Shown: positions 45,581 through 53,918 of the stretch, in pieces
How the letters are laid out: each line of letters begins with the position of its first letter
Position numbering within the stretch: position 1 is the stretch's first letter
From: Alginatibacterium sediminis
GTDB taxonomy: Bacteria; Pseudomonadota; Gammaproteobacteria; Enterobacterales; Celerinatantimonadaceae
Direction of reading: 5' to 3'
Assembly: GCF_003610775.1 (NCBI RefSeq)
Contig: NZ_RAQO01000010.1
Location: 1 to 64,000 of the forward strand
Length of the DNA: 64,000 nucleotides
Position numbers and translations under genes: made by a program
Notes under the pieces: model-generated
The model's input: the letters and a program-made list of their open reading frames with translations, nothing else
The model's database searches: none
Told to the model about the DNA's origin: nothing

Positions 45581-46054
45581 CTAGGCTTGATCAGTGTTGG
45601 CGCTAATCATCTTTTTGCATAATCTCAGTAGTTCTGTTTGTTCATCGGGTTCAAGTGAATCCATAAAGTCGCTATAGGTTTCCCTCATGATGGGCATGCA
45701 TTTGGCGATGACCTCGGTACCTGATGCGTTCAAACTGATCATTTTAAGTTTCTGATTGGTTTCGTTTTTTGAAACATCAACCCAGCCTCTTTTTACTAAA
45801 TGGTCTACAGAGCGCTTAGCAGCGCTTCGGTCACACATTAATTGGTTGGCTAGCTGTTGTTGGGGGATAGGTTGATACACTTCAATGATATTCATTGCCA
45901 ACAGCATTTCTAAGGTGATGTCGTAGTGCGGTCGAAGCCTCTCTTGGCAAGCGGTTCTATGTAAGCGCGTGATAACGGTCATCGCAAAAAAATGGCTTTG
46001 TTCAAGAACCTCAATACGTGGAATATTGTTCGGTAAATTGGTTTGGGACACCAT
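45581..46054 (-). CDS. MarR-family transcriptional regulator
   Basis: A 157-residue winged-helix regulator: NIIEVYQPIPQQQLANQLMCDRSAAKRSVDHLVKRGWVDVSKNETNQKLKMISL covers the HTH and wing (about 53-107), and helical dimerisation segments flank it. The Cys in LMCDRS could act as a redox sensor. A 16-nt palindrome lies ~50 nt upstream, likely its own operator. No partner gene is adjacent on the same strand. Confidence 0.9.
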   Translation of the reverse strand: MVSQTNLPNNIPRIEVLEQSHFFAMTVITRLHRTACQERLRPHYDITLEMLLAMNIIEVYQPIPQQQLANQLMCDRSAAKRSVDHLVKRGWVDVSKNETNQKLKMISLNASGTEVIAKCMPIMRETYSDFMDSLEPDEQTELLRLCKKMISANTDQA

Positions 46055-46103
46055 GGTAAAGTCCTACTTCATTTGATTATATTATGGTTGAGCTTAGCAT
46101 ACA

Positions 46104-46119
46104 TGTTGCCTATGCAACA
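46104..46119. promoter_or_regulatory. Putative MarR operator
   Basis: TGTTGC-CTAT-GCAACA, a 16-nt palindrome in front of the marR-family gene. Size and spacing are typical of MarR sites. Confidence 0.6.
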
Positions 46120-46235
46120 ATGTGCAAATCTATCGCTAGTATTGAGATCAATTTATAAGCGCAGTTACGGTGTAATATTTTGTCACCAATTTGCAAGTCT
46201 ATCTAAGCCCCAAGCCGCTTAGAATACCGCTTTGA

Positions 46236-46805
46236 CTAAGAACTTAGTAAAACCTTCGCAACAGACTTCGCCTGTATTGCTGAATCATAGTTATTGGTGG
46301 TGTGAGCCCCAACAATCGCCCCGTCTGCGAGTATCGCCAGTTGCTTAGCGGTGTCGCTAGCGTTGTCCAATTCTAAATCAACGAGTTGCTGTTCAATTAA
46401 ATCGATTACTAAGTTTTTGTGTTGCGTGCAAGCCTGGTGGACTGGATCTTCATGCCGAGGATATTCGGCACTAGCGTTGATAAACATACAACCATAAAAA
46501 CCATCTGAATTTATCCAATGGGACAAGCCATCAAAGAAGGCCATTATGCGCGAAAGTGCAGGTTTGCAGTCTTGTTGAGCGGATAGGGTTTCAATGTTCT
46601 CTGATAACAAAGCCAAAAGCTGTTGGTCGCGTCGATTTAGACAAGCCACAATTAATGCTTCCTTGGACGCAAAATGATTGTACAAGGTTTTTTTGGCAAC
46701 CCCTGAGCTGGCCAAAATAGTATCGATGCCAGTGGCTCGAAAACCATGTTGGTAAAATAACTGTTGGGCGGTATCAATGAGTAAATCGCGTTTGCTGCTA
46801 GCCAT
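46236..46805 (-). CDS. TetR/AcrR-family regulator
   Basis: A 189-residue TetR protein; the HTH is LIDTAQQLFYQHGFRATGIDTILASSGVAKKTLYNHFASKEALIVACL (about 9-56). The C-terminal domain has GCMFINASAEYPRHEDPVHQ, a TetR_C-type pocket typical of YcdC/AcrR-like regulators. It is divergent from the GST-NTF2-PPOx operon, with paired GTAGACAGAC repeats over that operon's promoter; it should repress it until an electrophile or oxidant is bound. Confidence 0.9.
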   Translation of the reverse strand: MASSKRDLLIDTAQQLFYQHGFRATGIDTILASSGVAKKTLYNHFASKEALIVACLNRRDQQLLALLSENIETLSAQQDCKPALSRIMAFFDGLSHWINSDGFYGCMFINASAEYPRHEDPVHQACTQHKNLVIDLIEQQLVDLELDNASDTAKQLAILADGAIVGAHTTNNYDSAIQAKSVAKVLLSS

Positions 46806-46961
46806 AGTTCATCCTGTCTGTAGTTTACGAAGTATACCGCTCTGTCTCCCTAAACTTCAATCTAGTTATAAACTGAATTTTATTAGAAAGTTTATACGTA
46901 TATAAAACAGCTAGATAGAACGAGATCTGGCAGGGTTTTCTGAATCGGTTTAAACTTTCTA

Positions 46962-46990
46962 TTGACGTAGACAGACTTGTCTCCTACATT
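46962..46990 (+). promoter_or_regulatory. Sigma-70 promoter of the GST operon
   Basis: -35 TTGACG and -10 TACATT with a 17-nt spacer. An AGACA/TGTCT palindrome fills the spacer, so a bound TetR would block RNA polymerase. Confidence 0.65.
46967..46987. promoter_or_regulatory. TetR operator, GST operon, copy 1
   Basis: GTAGACAGACTTGTCTCCTAC carries an inverted repeat AGACA-GACT-TGTCT inside the promoter spacer. Confidence 0.65.
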
Positions 46991-46999
46991 AACCATCAA

Positions 47000-47017
47000 G
47001 TAGACAGACCTGTATAC
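47000..47017. promoter_or_regulatory. TetR operator, GST operon, copy 2
   Basis: GTAGACAGACCTGTATAC repeats GTAGACAGAC of copy 1, 33 nt downstream (three helical turns). Confidence 0.55.
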
Positions 47018-47074
47018 TTTAGTGATGCAAGCCGTCTTATTAATGGAATACCTAACCGCAATCAAGGACACATC

Positions 47075-47689
47075 ATGTTAAAACTTTACGATTTCGAACT
47101 ATCCGGCCACGCCCACCGCGCTCGCCTGATGCTTAGCTTGTTGAACTTGCCTTACGAAAAATTACACGTAAATCTGGGCAGTGGTGAGCACAAGCAATCT
47201 GAATTTAGAGCTATTAATCCCTTTACCCAAGTTCCAGTTCTGGATGATGACGGTTTAATCATTCGCGATTCGATAGCAATTATTGTTCACCTTGCGAATA
47301 ACTATGACCCAAGTTGGAATCCACAAGATAGAGAGCAACAAGCTCAGGTCCAGCAATGGTTAGCTTTAGCCGCACGAAGCTTGGCTGAAGGTCCTGCGCG
47401 GGCCCGATTGATCACAGTTTTTGGTGCAACGTTTGACCAAGATGCTGTGATTGAAGCAAGTCACCAGACCTTGTCCGTAATCAACGTACTTTTAGAGGGT
47501 AAACAATGGATGGTTGGCAACAAGGCGAGCATTGCTGATGTCGCTTGTTATTCCTATATCGCACATGCCCCAGAAGGGATGGTTAGTCTAGATAGCTATG
47601 AGAATATTCAGCGTTGGCTCGCTAATGTTGAACAATTGGATGGCTTTATTGCTATGCAAGCCACGCCCCAGCCTGCGCTTAGCGTATAG
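47075..47689 (+). CDS. Glutathione S-transferase family protein
   Basis: A 204-residue GST: thioredoxin-like domain KLYDFELSGHAHRARLMLSLLNLPYE, cis-Pro in NPFTQVPVLDDDG, the DSIAIIVHLANNY stretch, and the helical C-domain with GNKASIADVACYSYIAHAP. It is the first gene of a three-gene operon under the divergent TetR (promoter at 46962). It probably conjugates or reduces an electrophile. Confidence 0.92.
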   Translation: MLKLYDFELSGHAHRARLMLSLLNLPYEKLHVNLGSGEHKQSEFRAINPFTQVPVLDDDGLIIRDSIAIIVHLANNYDPSWNPQDREQQAQVQQWLALAARSLAEGPARARLITVFGATFDQDAVIEASHQTLSVINVLLEGKQWMVGNKASIADVACYSYIAHAPEGMVSLDSYENIQRWLANVEQLDGFIAMQATPQPALSV

Positions 47690-47707
47690 ATAACTAGGAG
47701 ATAGAAA

Positions 47708-48178
47708 ATGGCTGAACAAAAACTACCTTTGCCGCCTTTCACTGAGCAATCTGCGGCTGCAAAGGTGCGTTTGGCTGAAGATGCTTGGAACACTCAAGAT
47801 CCCGAACAAGTGAGCATGGCCTATACCAGTGACAGCCAATGGCGAAATAGAGATCAGTTTGTGAATGGGCGACAGCAGATCCAAGATTTTTTAAACAGCA
47901 AATGGGGTAAGGAGCAAAGCTACCGCTTGATTAAAGAACTATGGACATTTAGTGAGTCAAGAATAGCAGTGCGCTTCGCCTACGAATGGCAAGATCAATC
48001 GGGGCAATGGTTTCGCTCCTATGGCAACGAGAACTGGCAGTTTGATCAAAATGGCTTGATGCAAAAGCGCTTTGCTAGCATCAACGATTTAAAAATTGAT
48101 GCTAGCGAACGCAAGTTTCACTGGCCCAGTGGTCGTAGACCTGATTCGCATCCAAGTTTAACTGAGCTTGGGTTATAG
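47708..48178 (+). CDS. DUF1348 / NTF2-like (SnoaL-fold) protein
   Basis: A 156-residue protein of the DUF1348 family in the NTF2-like superfamily: [81 protein letters not shown] and the end [13 protein letters not shown]. The function of the family is unknown; the fold often forms a pocket for small molecules. It lies 18 nt after the GST with RBS AGGAGAT. Confidence 0.9.
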   Translation: MAEQKLPLPPFTEQSAAAKVRLAEDAWNTQDPEQVSMAYTSDSQWRNRDQFVNGRQQIQDFLNSKWGKEQSYRLIKELWTFSESRIAVRFAYEWQDQSGQWFRSYGNENWQFDQNGLMQKRFASINDLKIDASERKFHWPSGRRPDSHPSLTELGL

Positions 48179-48196
48179 AACAAAAAGGAGCAAGGC

Positions 48197-49144
48197 ATGG
48201 GAGTTTTTCACAAGGGTGAGATTGCAGTTCAGCGGCGGTTAGGCGTCAATCAACACATAGGGCCAATTGCGCAAAAATTTATTCGCAACTATATGCCAGA
48301 GCAACATCGAGAGTTTTTTACCAATCAATGTGTGCTGTATGCAGGTGTATTAGACGATGATGGTCACCCATGGGCAACTCCAATTATTGGGCAGCAAGGT
48401 TTTATAGAGTCCGGTAATCCTAAAACCTTACAAATAGATAAGCGGCCACTGATTGAGTTTAGCAACATTCTTTGTATGCAAGTGGGAGATAAACTGGGTT
48501 TACTTGGGCTTGAATTTAATACGCGGCGACGTAATCGCGTCAATGGATTGGTCAGTTATGTAAGTGATCAAGCTTTTCGATTTGAAGTTGAACAAAGTTT
48601 TGGCAATTGCCCAAAGTATATTCAAGGGCGTGAATTGTTAGTCAACCGCTCTTCAAATGAACCCGTAATTACGGCATCTAGTTTTGACTTGATCGCACTT
48701 GCAGATACAGGTTTTAATCAAACGATTATGGCCAGCGATACTTTTTTTATTGCTTCGCGCTCCGCTCAGTTTGGAGTGGCACAAAACAGCGGTGTTGATA
48801 TTTCACATCGAGGTGGTAAACCCGGTTTTGTTGCCCGCCTTGCCGATGGCAAGCTTATCTTTCCTGATTTTTCAGGGAACAACTTTTTTAACACGCTAGG
48901 CAACATTGAAAGCGATAGTCGAGTTGGGCTTTATTTTCCAGACTTTGTCAGTGGGCAATCGTTTTGGATTAAAGGACGCGCTGAAATCATTTGGGATGAA
49001 CTACCTGGGTATCGCTACCAAGGAGCGCAGCGTTATGTAGTTATTGCAATAGAGCAAATTATTGGTTTAAAGACAGCCTCTTTGGTGCAAAAAGACCGAG
49101 TTGAACTGTCACCTCACTTAGATAACTCAGGAGCTTGGTTATAA
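48197..49144 (+). CDS. Pyridoxamine-5'-phosphate-oxidase-fold flavin protein
   Basis: A 315-residue protein with two split-barrel halves. The first has FFTNQCVLYAGVLDDDGHPWATPIIG and CMQVGDKLGLLGLEFNTRRRNRVNG; the second ends in GKLIFPDFSGNNFFNTLGNIESDSRVGLYFPDF. These are the flavin-site motifs of large PPOx-family proteins. It probably reduces or binds an FMN-dependent substrate. It closes the TetR-controlled GST operon (19-nt gap). Confidence 0.85.
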   Translation: MGVFHKGEIAVQRRLGVNQHIGPIAQKFIRNYMPEQHREFFTNQCVLYAGVLDDDGHPWATPIIGQQGFIESGNPKTLQIDKRPLIEFSNILCMQVGDKLGLLGLEFNTRRRNRVNGLVSYVSDQAFRFEVEQSFGNCPKYIQGRELLVNRSSNEPVITASSFDLIALADTGFNQTIMASDTFFIASRSAQFGVAQNSGVDISHRGGKPGFVARLADGKLIFPDFSGNNFFNTLGNIESDSRVGLYFPDFVSGQSFWIKGRAEIIWDELPGYRYQGAQRYVVIAIEQIIGLKTASLVQKDRVELSPHLDNSGAWL

Positions 49145-49465
49145 GCTTGCGAGGGTTAATCTTTTAATTTAGTCGCGTGTTTGATTACTCATCACTTGAA
49201 GTCATGCTAGCTGATATCTGGTTACCCTCCATCGCACCAAAGTGTTTACAGGGGTTTGAGTAAGGCAAACTGCGACGAATATAAGGAAGTGCAATTGTAG
49301 ATTCATGGATAAAAACGTTACATTGATCACATATTAACTCGCAAAATCCTATCGTATAAATTATCACTGCCTACAAAATAAAGAGCTACTGTAGCATTGG
49401 CTAATGCTTATTGGGTGGAACATAAGCTAAATCGAAGTTACCAGTAATTTTTTAGGTAAGTAGAG
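49145..49465. other. 321-bp intergenic region
   Basis: It lies between the PPOx gene and the Cache-GGDEF-EAL gene. A 60-codon Cys-rich minus ORF at 49185-49367 is the only candidate gene. No terminator is clear. Confidence 0.5.
49185..49367 (-). CDS. Possible small Cys-containing protein
   Basis: A 60-codon ORF (GTG start) with CDQC and two other Cys (FCEL, NPCKHFG), which is a protein-like composition with a basic RRSLPYS centre. The ribosome site is poor (AGG two nt before the GTG) and no family is recognised, so it may be chance. Confidence 0.25.
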   Translation of the reverse strand: MIIYTIGFCELICDQCNVFIHESTIALPYIRRSLPYSNPCKHFGAMEGNQISASMTSSDE

Positions 49466-51961
49466 ATGGCTTTACCGAGCGAACGAAAACTTTTATTCAT
49501 GATCAAATTTTTACCATTGGCATTTATGGTGATTTTTGTTTTGGTTTTTGTTTATTTCCAAGTCAGCAGTAACCGATCTTCTCTTGAGAAAGACATCACT
49601 TCACTTCGAGATAATTTTTACTCCTTTCAGCAATCTGAGATTCAGAACCGGGTTCTAAATGTTGTTCAACAAATCACTACCGAAATTGAACAAACCGAAA
49701 ATTCTTTGCGCCGTGATATTGAAAACAGAGTTAACGACGCGATACAGATAGCGACTAATATTTACGCCAAACACCACGAGACCCATCCTGGACTGACTAA
49801 AGAGTTCATCATCGATGCACTTCGTCCTATTCGATTTAATCAAGGTCGCGGATACTATTTTGTATATGACTTAGACGGGACGAATGTTGTTCATCCTATT
49901 CAGCCTCAATTAGAAGGTAAAAACTTAATCGCATGGGAAGACCGACAGGGTAATCACGTTATCAAAGAGCTATCTAGTATTGCACTCAATGATAGCAGTG
50001 GGTTTCATCGTTGGTGGTGGACTAAGCCAAAAGCGCTCGATGAAACGTTTGAAAAGATTGGCTTTGTAACGCACTTTGAACCTTACAACTGGTTTATTGG
50101 AACTGGAGAGTATGTTGTTGATGTCGCAAGGGATATTCAACAGAAAGTTCTTAAAACTGTGGCCAATTATCGATATGAAAATAATGACTACATTTTTATT
50201 ATTAATAGTAAAGGAGCGCTTTTAGCTCACCCTAACCCTGCAATGATAGGGGTTGAACGCTTAGACGCCACCGACAAGACTGGCAGTCTCTATATTAAGG
50301 CCTTGGTGGACAAGGCTAAACAAGGGGGTGGTTTTGTACGCTATCATTCTAGTTTCAGTCCGTTGGGTTCAGAAGATACACTTAAGTTAAGTTATGTGGT
50401 TTACCTTCCACAATGGGATTGGGTGGTAGGGACCGGCGTTTATCTAGGGCAGATCGAAACTTTTTTAAGCAATAGAGAAGCCGAAATCAAAGATCGAAAT
50501 TCTCAAAAGCTTGGACGGATCATAGTTTCAAGTGCGTTGATGGCAGTTATACTAGGAATTATTTCGCTATACATTGGCGAAATGGTGAGCAAGCGTTTTC
50601 TTCGTTTTCAAAGCAAAATTAATACCGACATGACTCGTCTTGAAGATGCGAAAGACCGTCTACATTATCAGGCTCATTTCGATAGCTTAACGGGACTTGC
50701 AAACCGTATTCAGCTTAACCAGTTTATCACCAAGGCTATAAAAAACAGTCAAGACCAACATCGACTGTTAGCTGTGATGTTTGTTGATCTCGATGACTTT
50801 AAAAAGGTAAATGACGCCTACGGTCACCCAATAGGTGATGCGCTATTGGTTGAACTTGGAAAACGATTTGGCCCTTTATTGAACGAAAACCAAATGGTGT
50901 CTCGATTTGGAGGCGACGAATTTGTTTTTTGTTTTCCAGAGCTAGAAAACTTACAAGCCGCGAAGCAGTTTGCGCAGGATATATTGGCAGTCTTCGATGA
51001 TGAATTTATTATCATGGGTAAAACGATTTCTACAGCTTGTAGTGTAGGAGTGGCAATTTGCCCCACAGATGCTGATAACGCCGATGAGCTTATTACTAAA
51101 GCAGACACTGCCTTGTATTCACTCAAAGCAAATAGAAAAGGTCGATATTTGTTTTTCGATGATTCGATTCAACAAAAGCTTCAGTATGAAATGTCGCTTG
51201 AACGCGAGCTGCGTGGGGCTTTAGAAAATCAAGAATTAAGCATGCATTATCAACCTCAGGTGTGTTTGGAAACTAAAAAAATTATGGCGGTAGAATCACT
51301 TCTACGCTGGAAAAACCCTAAGCTTGGGCAGGTTTCGCCAATTGAGTTGATTCGAAAAGCAGAAGAAACGGGTTTGATTCATCAAATTGGGCGTTTTGTG
51401 ATCAAGCGTTCTTGTGAGCAAGTTGCGCAAGCCTTTGCTAGCAGTCAACAACAGCTAGGACTTTCAATAAACATTTCACCTCTACAGTTGCTAGAACCGC
51501 TGTTCACAGAGGACTTGATCGAAATCGTTGATGAATATGGCTTATCACGAGGGCAAATTACGATTGAAATAACCGAACATGTGTTAATTAACGATTTTGA
51601 CTTAGTAACACCAGTATTAAATCAGTTACAGCATAGTGGTTTTTCTATTGCCCTAGACGATTTTGGAACCGGGTATTCTTCTCTGAATTATCTTTACACG
51701 CTACCCATCAATGAAATTAAAATTGATCAAAGTTTTGTTCGGAATATTATGTTTAATAAACAGAGCGATAGCTTAGTTAAAGCGATCATTGCTATTGGAG
51801 AATCACACGATCTTAAAGTGGTAGCGGAAGGGATTGAAACGCAAGAACAATGTGACCAATTAGGTGACTACAAATGTCATATTGGCCAGGGTTATTTATT
51901 CGCAAAACCCTTGGTACTTGATGACTTAAAAAACTTCATTCAAAACAACTCCAATACCTAG
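49466..51961 (+). CDS. Cache-GGDEF-EAL bifunctional c-di-GMP protein
   Basis: A 831-residue membrane sensor. An N-terminal transmembrane helix (~11-29) and a periplasmic region with two Cache-type segments (GRGYYFVYDLDGTNVVHP and DYIFIINSKGALLAHPNP) end at a second helix (~352-370). Then come a GGDEF domain with intact FGGDEFVF and an EAL domain in which the motif is ESLLRW; the remaining EAL catalytic residues (NISP, EITEH, LDDFGTGYSSL, IKIDQ, VAEGIE, GQGYLF) are present. It may make or degrade c-di-GMP in response to a small ligand, probably an organic acid. RBS is weak. Confidence 0.93.
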   Translation: MALPSERKLLFMIKFLPLAFMVIFVLVFVYFQVSSNRSSLEKDITSLRDNFYSFQQSEIQNRVLNVVQQITTEIEQTENSLRRDIENRVNDAIQIATNIYAKHHETHPGLTKEFIIDALRPIRFNQGRGYYFVYDLDGTNVVHPIQPQLEGKNLIAWEDRQGNHVIKELSSIALNDSSGFHRWWWTKPKALDETFEKIGFVTHFEPYNWFIGTGEYVVDVARDIQQKVLKTVANYRYENNDYIFIINSKGALLAHPNPAMIGVERLDATDKTGSLYIKALVDKAKQGGGFVRYHSSFSPLGSEDTLKLSYVVYLPQWDWVVGTGVYLGQIETFLSNREAEIKDRNSQKLGRIIVSSALMAVILGIISLYIGEMVSKRFLRFQSKINTDMTRLEDAKDRLHYQAHFDSLTGLANRIQLNQFITKAIKNSQDQHRLLAVMFVDLDDFKKVNDAYGHPIGDALLVELGKRFGPLLNENQMVSRFGGDEFVFCFPELENLQAAKQFAQDILAVFDDEFIIMGKTISTACSVGVAICPTDADNADELITKADTALYSLKANRKGRYLFFDDSIQQKLQYEMSLERELRGALENQELSMHYQPQVCLETKKIMAVESLLRWKNPKLGQVSPIELIRKAEETGLIHQIGRFVIKRSCEQVAQAFASSQQQLGLSINISPLQLLEPLFTEDLIEIVDEYGLSRGQITIEITEHVLINDFDLVTPVLNQLQHSGFSIALDDFGTGYSSLNYLYTLPINEIKIDQSFVRNIMFNKQSDSLVKAIIAIGESHDLKVVAEGIETQEQCDQLGDYKCHIGQGYLFAKPLVLDDLKNFIQNNSNT

Positions 51962-52030
51962 TCCGATGGCATGTAAAGCCTAGTTTAATTTGGCCTGTTC
52001 TAGGGATAAGTTCCGTTTACTTCACCGAGT

Positions 52031-52059
52031 ATTAAGCCGCACATGACGTGCGGCTTAAT
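52031..52059. terminator. Bidirectional terminator
   Basis: A 12-bp stem ATTAAGCCGCAC / GTGCGGCTTAAT with loop ATGAC between the convergent EAL and ABC exporter genes. Confidence 0.85.
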
Positions 52060-52079
52060 GGGACAATGTACACTCAGAT

Positions 52080-53909
52080 CTAACTTTGAGTAAGTAACTC
52101 TTCTTGTTGCTCCGTCTGAAACTGCTTTTGATACAAGTTAAAGTAAGCACCTTGCTGAGCTAACAATTGCTGGTGGTTCCCTTGCTCCAAAATCTCACCA
52201 TGATCGACAACCACGATAGTATCAGCAGAGCGGATTGTAGATAAGCGATGAGCGATCACAAAGCTAGTTCGACCTTTTAACACCGCTTGTAGGCTGCGTT
52301 GCAAAATTTCCTCAGTTTGGGTATCTACTGAACTTGTAGCCTCGTCCATTACCAATATTTGTGGGTCACCAATAATAGCCCGAGCAAACGAGATTAGCTG
52401 TTTTTGGCCAGTACTTAGGTTATTGCCACCTTCTTGTACTTGGGTTTGATAGCCGTGTTCCATTTGCTCAATAATGTCATGTACATTCACCGCTTTTGCA
52501 GCAGCAATAACTTGGGCGTCACTTGCGTCTAAGTTTCCGTAGCGAATATTAGACATAATAGTTCCAGTGAACAAAAATGGTGTTTGCAGAACAATGCCCA
52601 GTTTGGATTGCAGCCACTCCAGAGGGTACTGGCGATAATCTTTGCCGTTAATCAAGATTTGCCCTGATTGTGGCTCATAAAATCGGCATAGCAAACTGAC
52701 CACCGTAGACTTGCCTGAGCCCGTGGCTCCAACTAAGGCAATTGAAGCTCCCGGTGCAACGTTAAGGCTAAAGTTTTTGAGTACCGGTTCATTGGCTTTA
52801 TAAGCAAAGCAAACGTCCACAAACTCTATAGTTTCAATGTCTTGTTCATGATTTACCATGTCAATGCCCATTGCCTTCAAGCGTGAAATTTCAGCTTTTA
52901 ACTCGTCAGAGTCTTCGATTTCTGGCTTCACTTCTAATAAACCGATCACCCGCTCGACACATGCCGTTGTGCGTTGCAATTCAGCAAGCTTGGCTGATAC
53001 TTCAAGCATTGGATCCATTAGGGTGCGGGTATAAGTCATAAACGCAACTAAGGTGCCCAATGTTAAGGTACCAACTAGAACTTCAAGCCCGCCAAGCCAT
53101 AACGCAACACCCATACCTAAGCTGACGAAAACGTTTATGAATGGGTAAAAGGCAGAGCTCAGCAGCAAGTTATACATTGACTGGTGATACATGGTTTTGG
53201 TATCGCCTTTAAATTCACGAAGGTTTTCTTCTTCACGTACCAGCACCTTACTGGTTTGTACGCCTGAAATACTTTCATTGTATACGGCTGTTAATCGGCT
53301 ATTGGTTTGGCGTACCTCGCGCGAGCTTTTAAGAATTTTGACGTTAAACACCCATGCAACAGCAATTAACAGCGGCAAAATGCCTAAAACAATGAGTCCC
53401 AGTTTGAAATTCAGTACCAACAATACGGCAAATATGCCGATGATGAGTGGCACGCCCCAAAACAAATCTAAGGTACCCCACGCAATGACATTAGCAATGC
53501 GCGAGCTATCACTAGTGATACGAGCCAGTAACCAACCCACAGCGTTTTGGTCATAGAACGAAAATGATAAACGTTGTAGATGTTCAAAGCTTTGTTTACG
53601 CAAGCTATACATCAGCTCGGTTGATAAGCGACCTGCGAGACGAATAAAAGCCCATACGCAGGCAACAAAGCTTAGTAATAGCACCAAGTAAAGTAGTCCG
53701 TAGCCAAGCAGATTGGTTTGAGCGCCGAGCTCGACCAAATCATCAACCACAGCTTTGGTTACTAAAGTAAATGATGTATCAATGACCGCCGTGGCCAAAG
53801 CCATCACAATTAATTTATGAAACAAGGCTTTGTTTGGTTGATAACACATGCGAAAAAGAACTTTCCAAGCGCCTTTCGCAGCTGGTGTACTGTTATATGA
53901 ATCAGTCAT
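52080..53909 (-). CDS. ABC exporter half-transporter, MdlB-like
   Basis: A 609-residue ABC exporter: six transmembrane helices (~28-330), then an NBD with Walker A GATGSGKST, signature LSTGQKQL and Walker B ILVMDEATSSVD. The catalytic Glu is present, so this is the active-site-competent half of a heterodimer. It follows the partner gene by 9 nt. The pair resembles MdlA/MdlB (SmdAB) and LmrCD-type multidrug or lipid exporters. Confidence 0.93.
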   Translation of the reverse strand: MTDSYNSTPAAKGAWKVLFRMCYQPNKALFHKLIVMALATAVIDTSFTLVTKAVVDDLVELGAQTNLLGYGLLYLVLLLSFVACVWAFIRLAGRLSTELMYSLRKQSFEHLQRLSFSFYDQNAVGWLLARITSDSSRIANVIAWGTLDLFWGVPLIIGIFAVLLVLNFKLGLIVLGILPLLIAVAWVFNVKILKSSREVRQTNSRLTAVYNESISGVQTSKVLVREEENLREFKGDTKTMYHQSMYNLLLSSAFYPFINVFVSLGMGVALWLGGLEVLVGTLTLGTLVAFMTYTRTLMDPMLEVSAKLAELQRTTACVERVIGLLEVKPEIEDSDELKAEISRLKAMGIDMVNHEQDIETIEFVDVCFAYKANEPVLKNFSLNVAPGASIALVGATGSGKSTVVSLLCRFYEPQSGQILINGKDYRQYPLEWLQSKLGIVLQTPFLFTGTIMSNIRYGNLDASDAQVIAAAKAVNVHDIIEQMEHGYQTQVQEGGNNLSTGQKQLISFARAIIGDPQILVMDEATSSVDTQTEEILQRSLQAVLKGRTSFVIAHRLSTIRSADTIVVVDHGEILEQGNHQQLLAQQGAYFNLYQKQFQTEQQEELLTQS

Positions 53910-53918
53910 TTTTATCTC

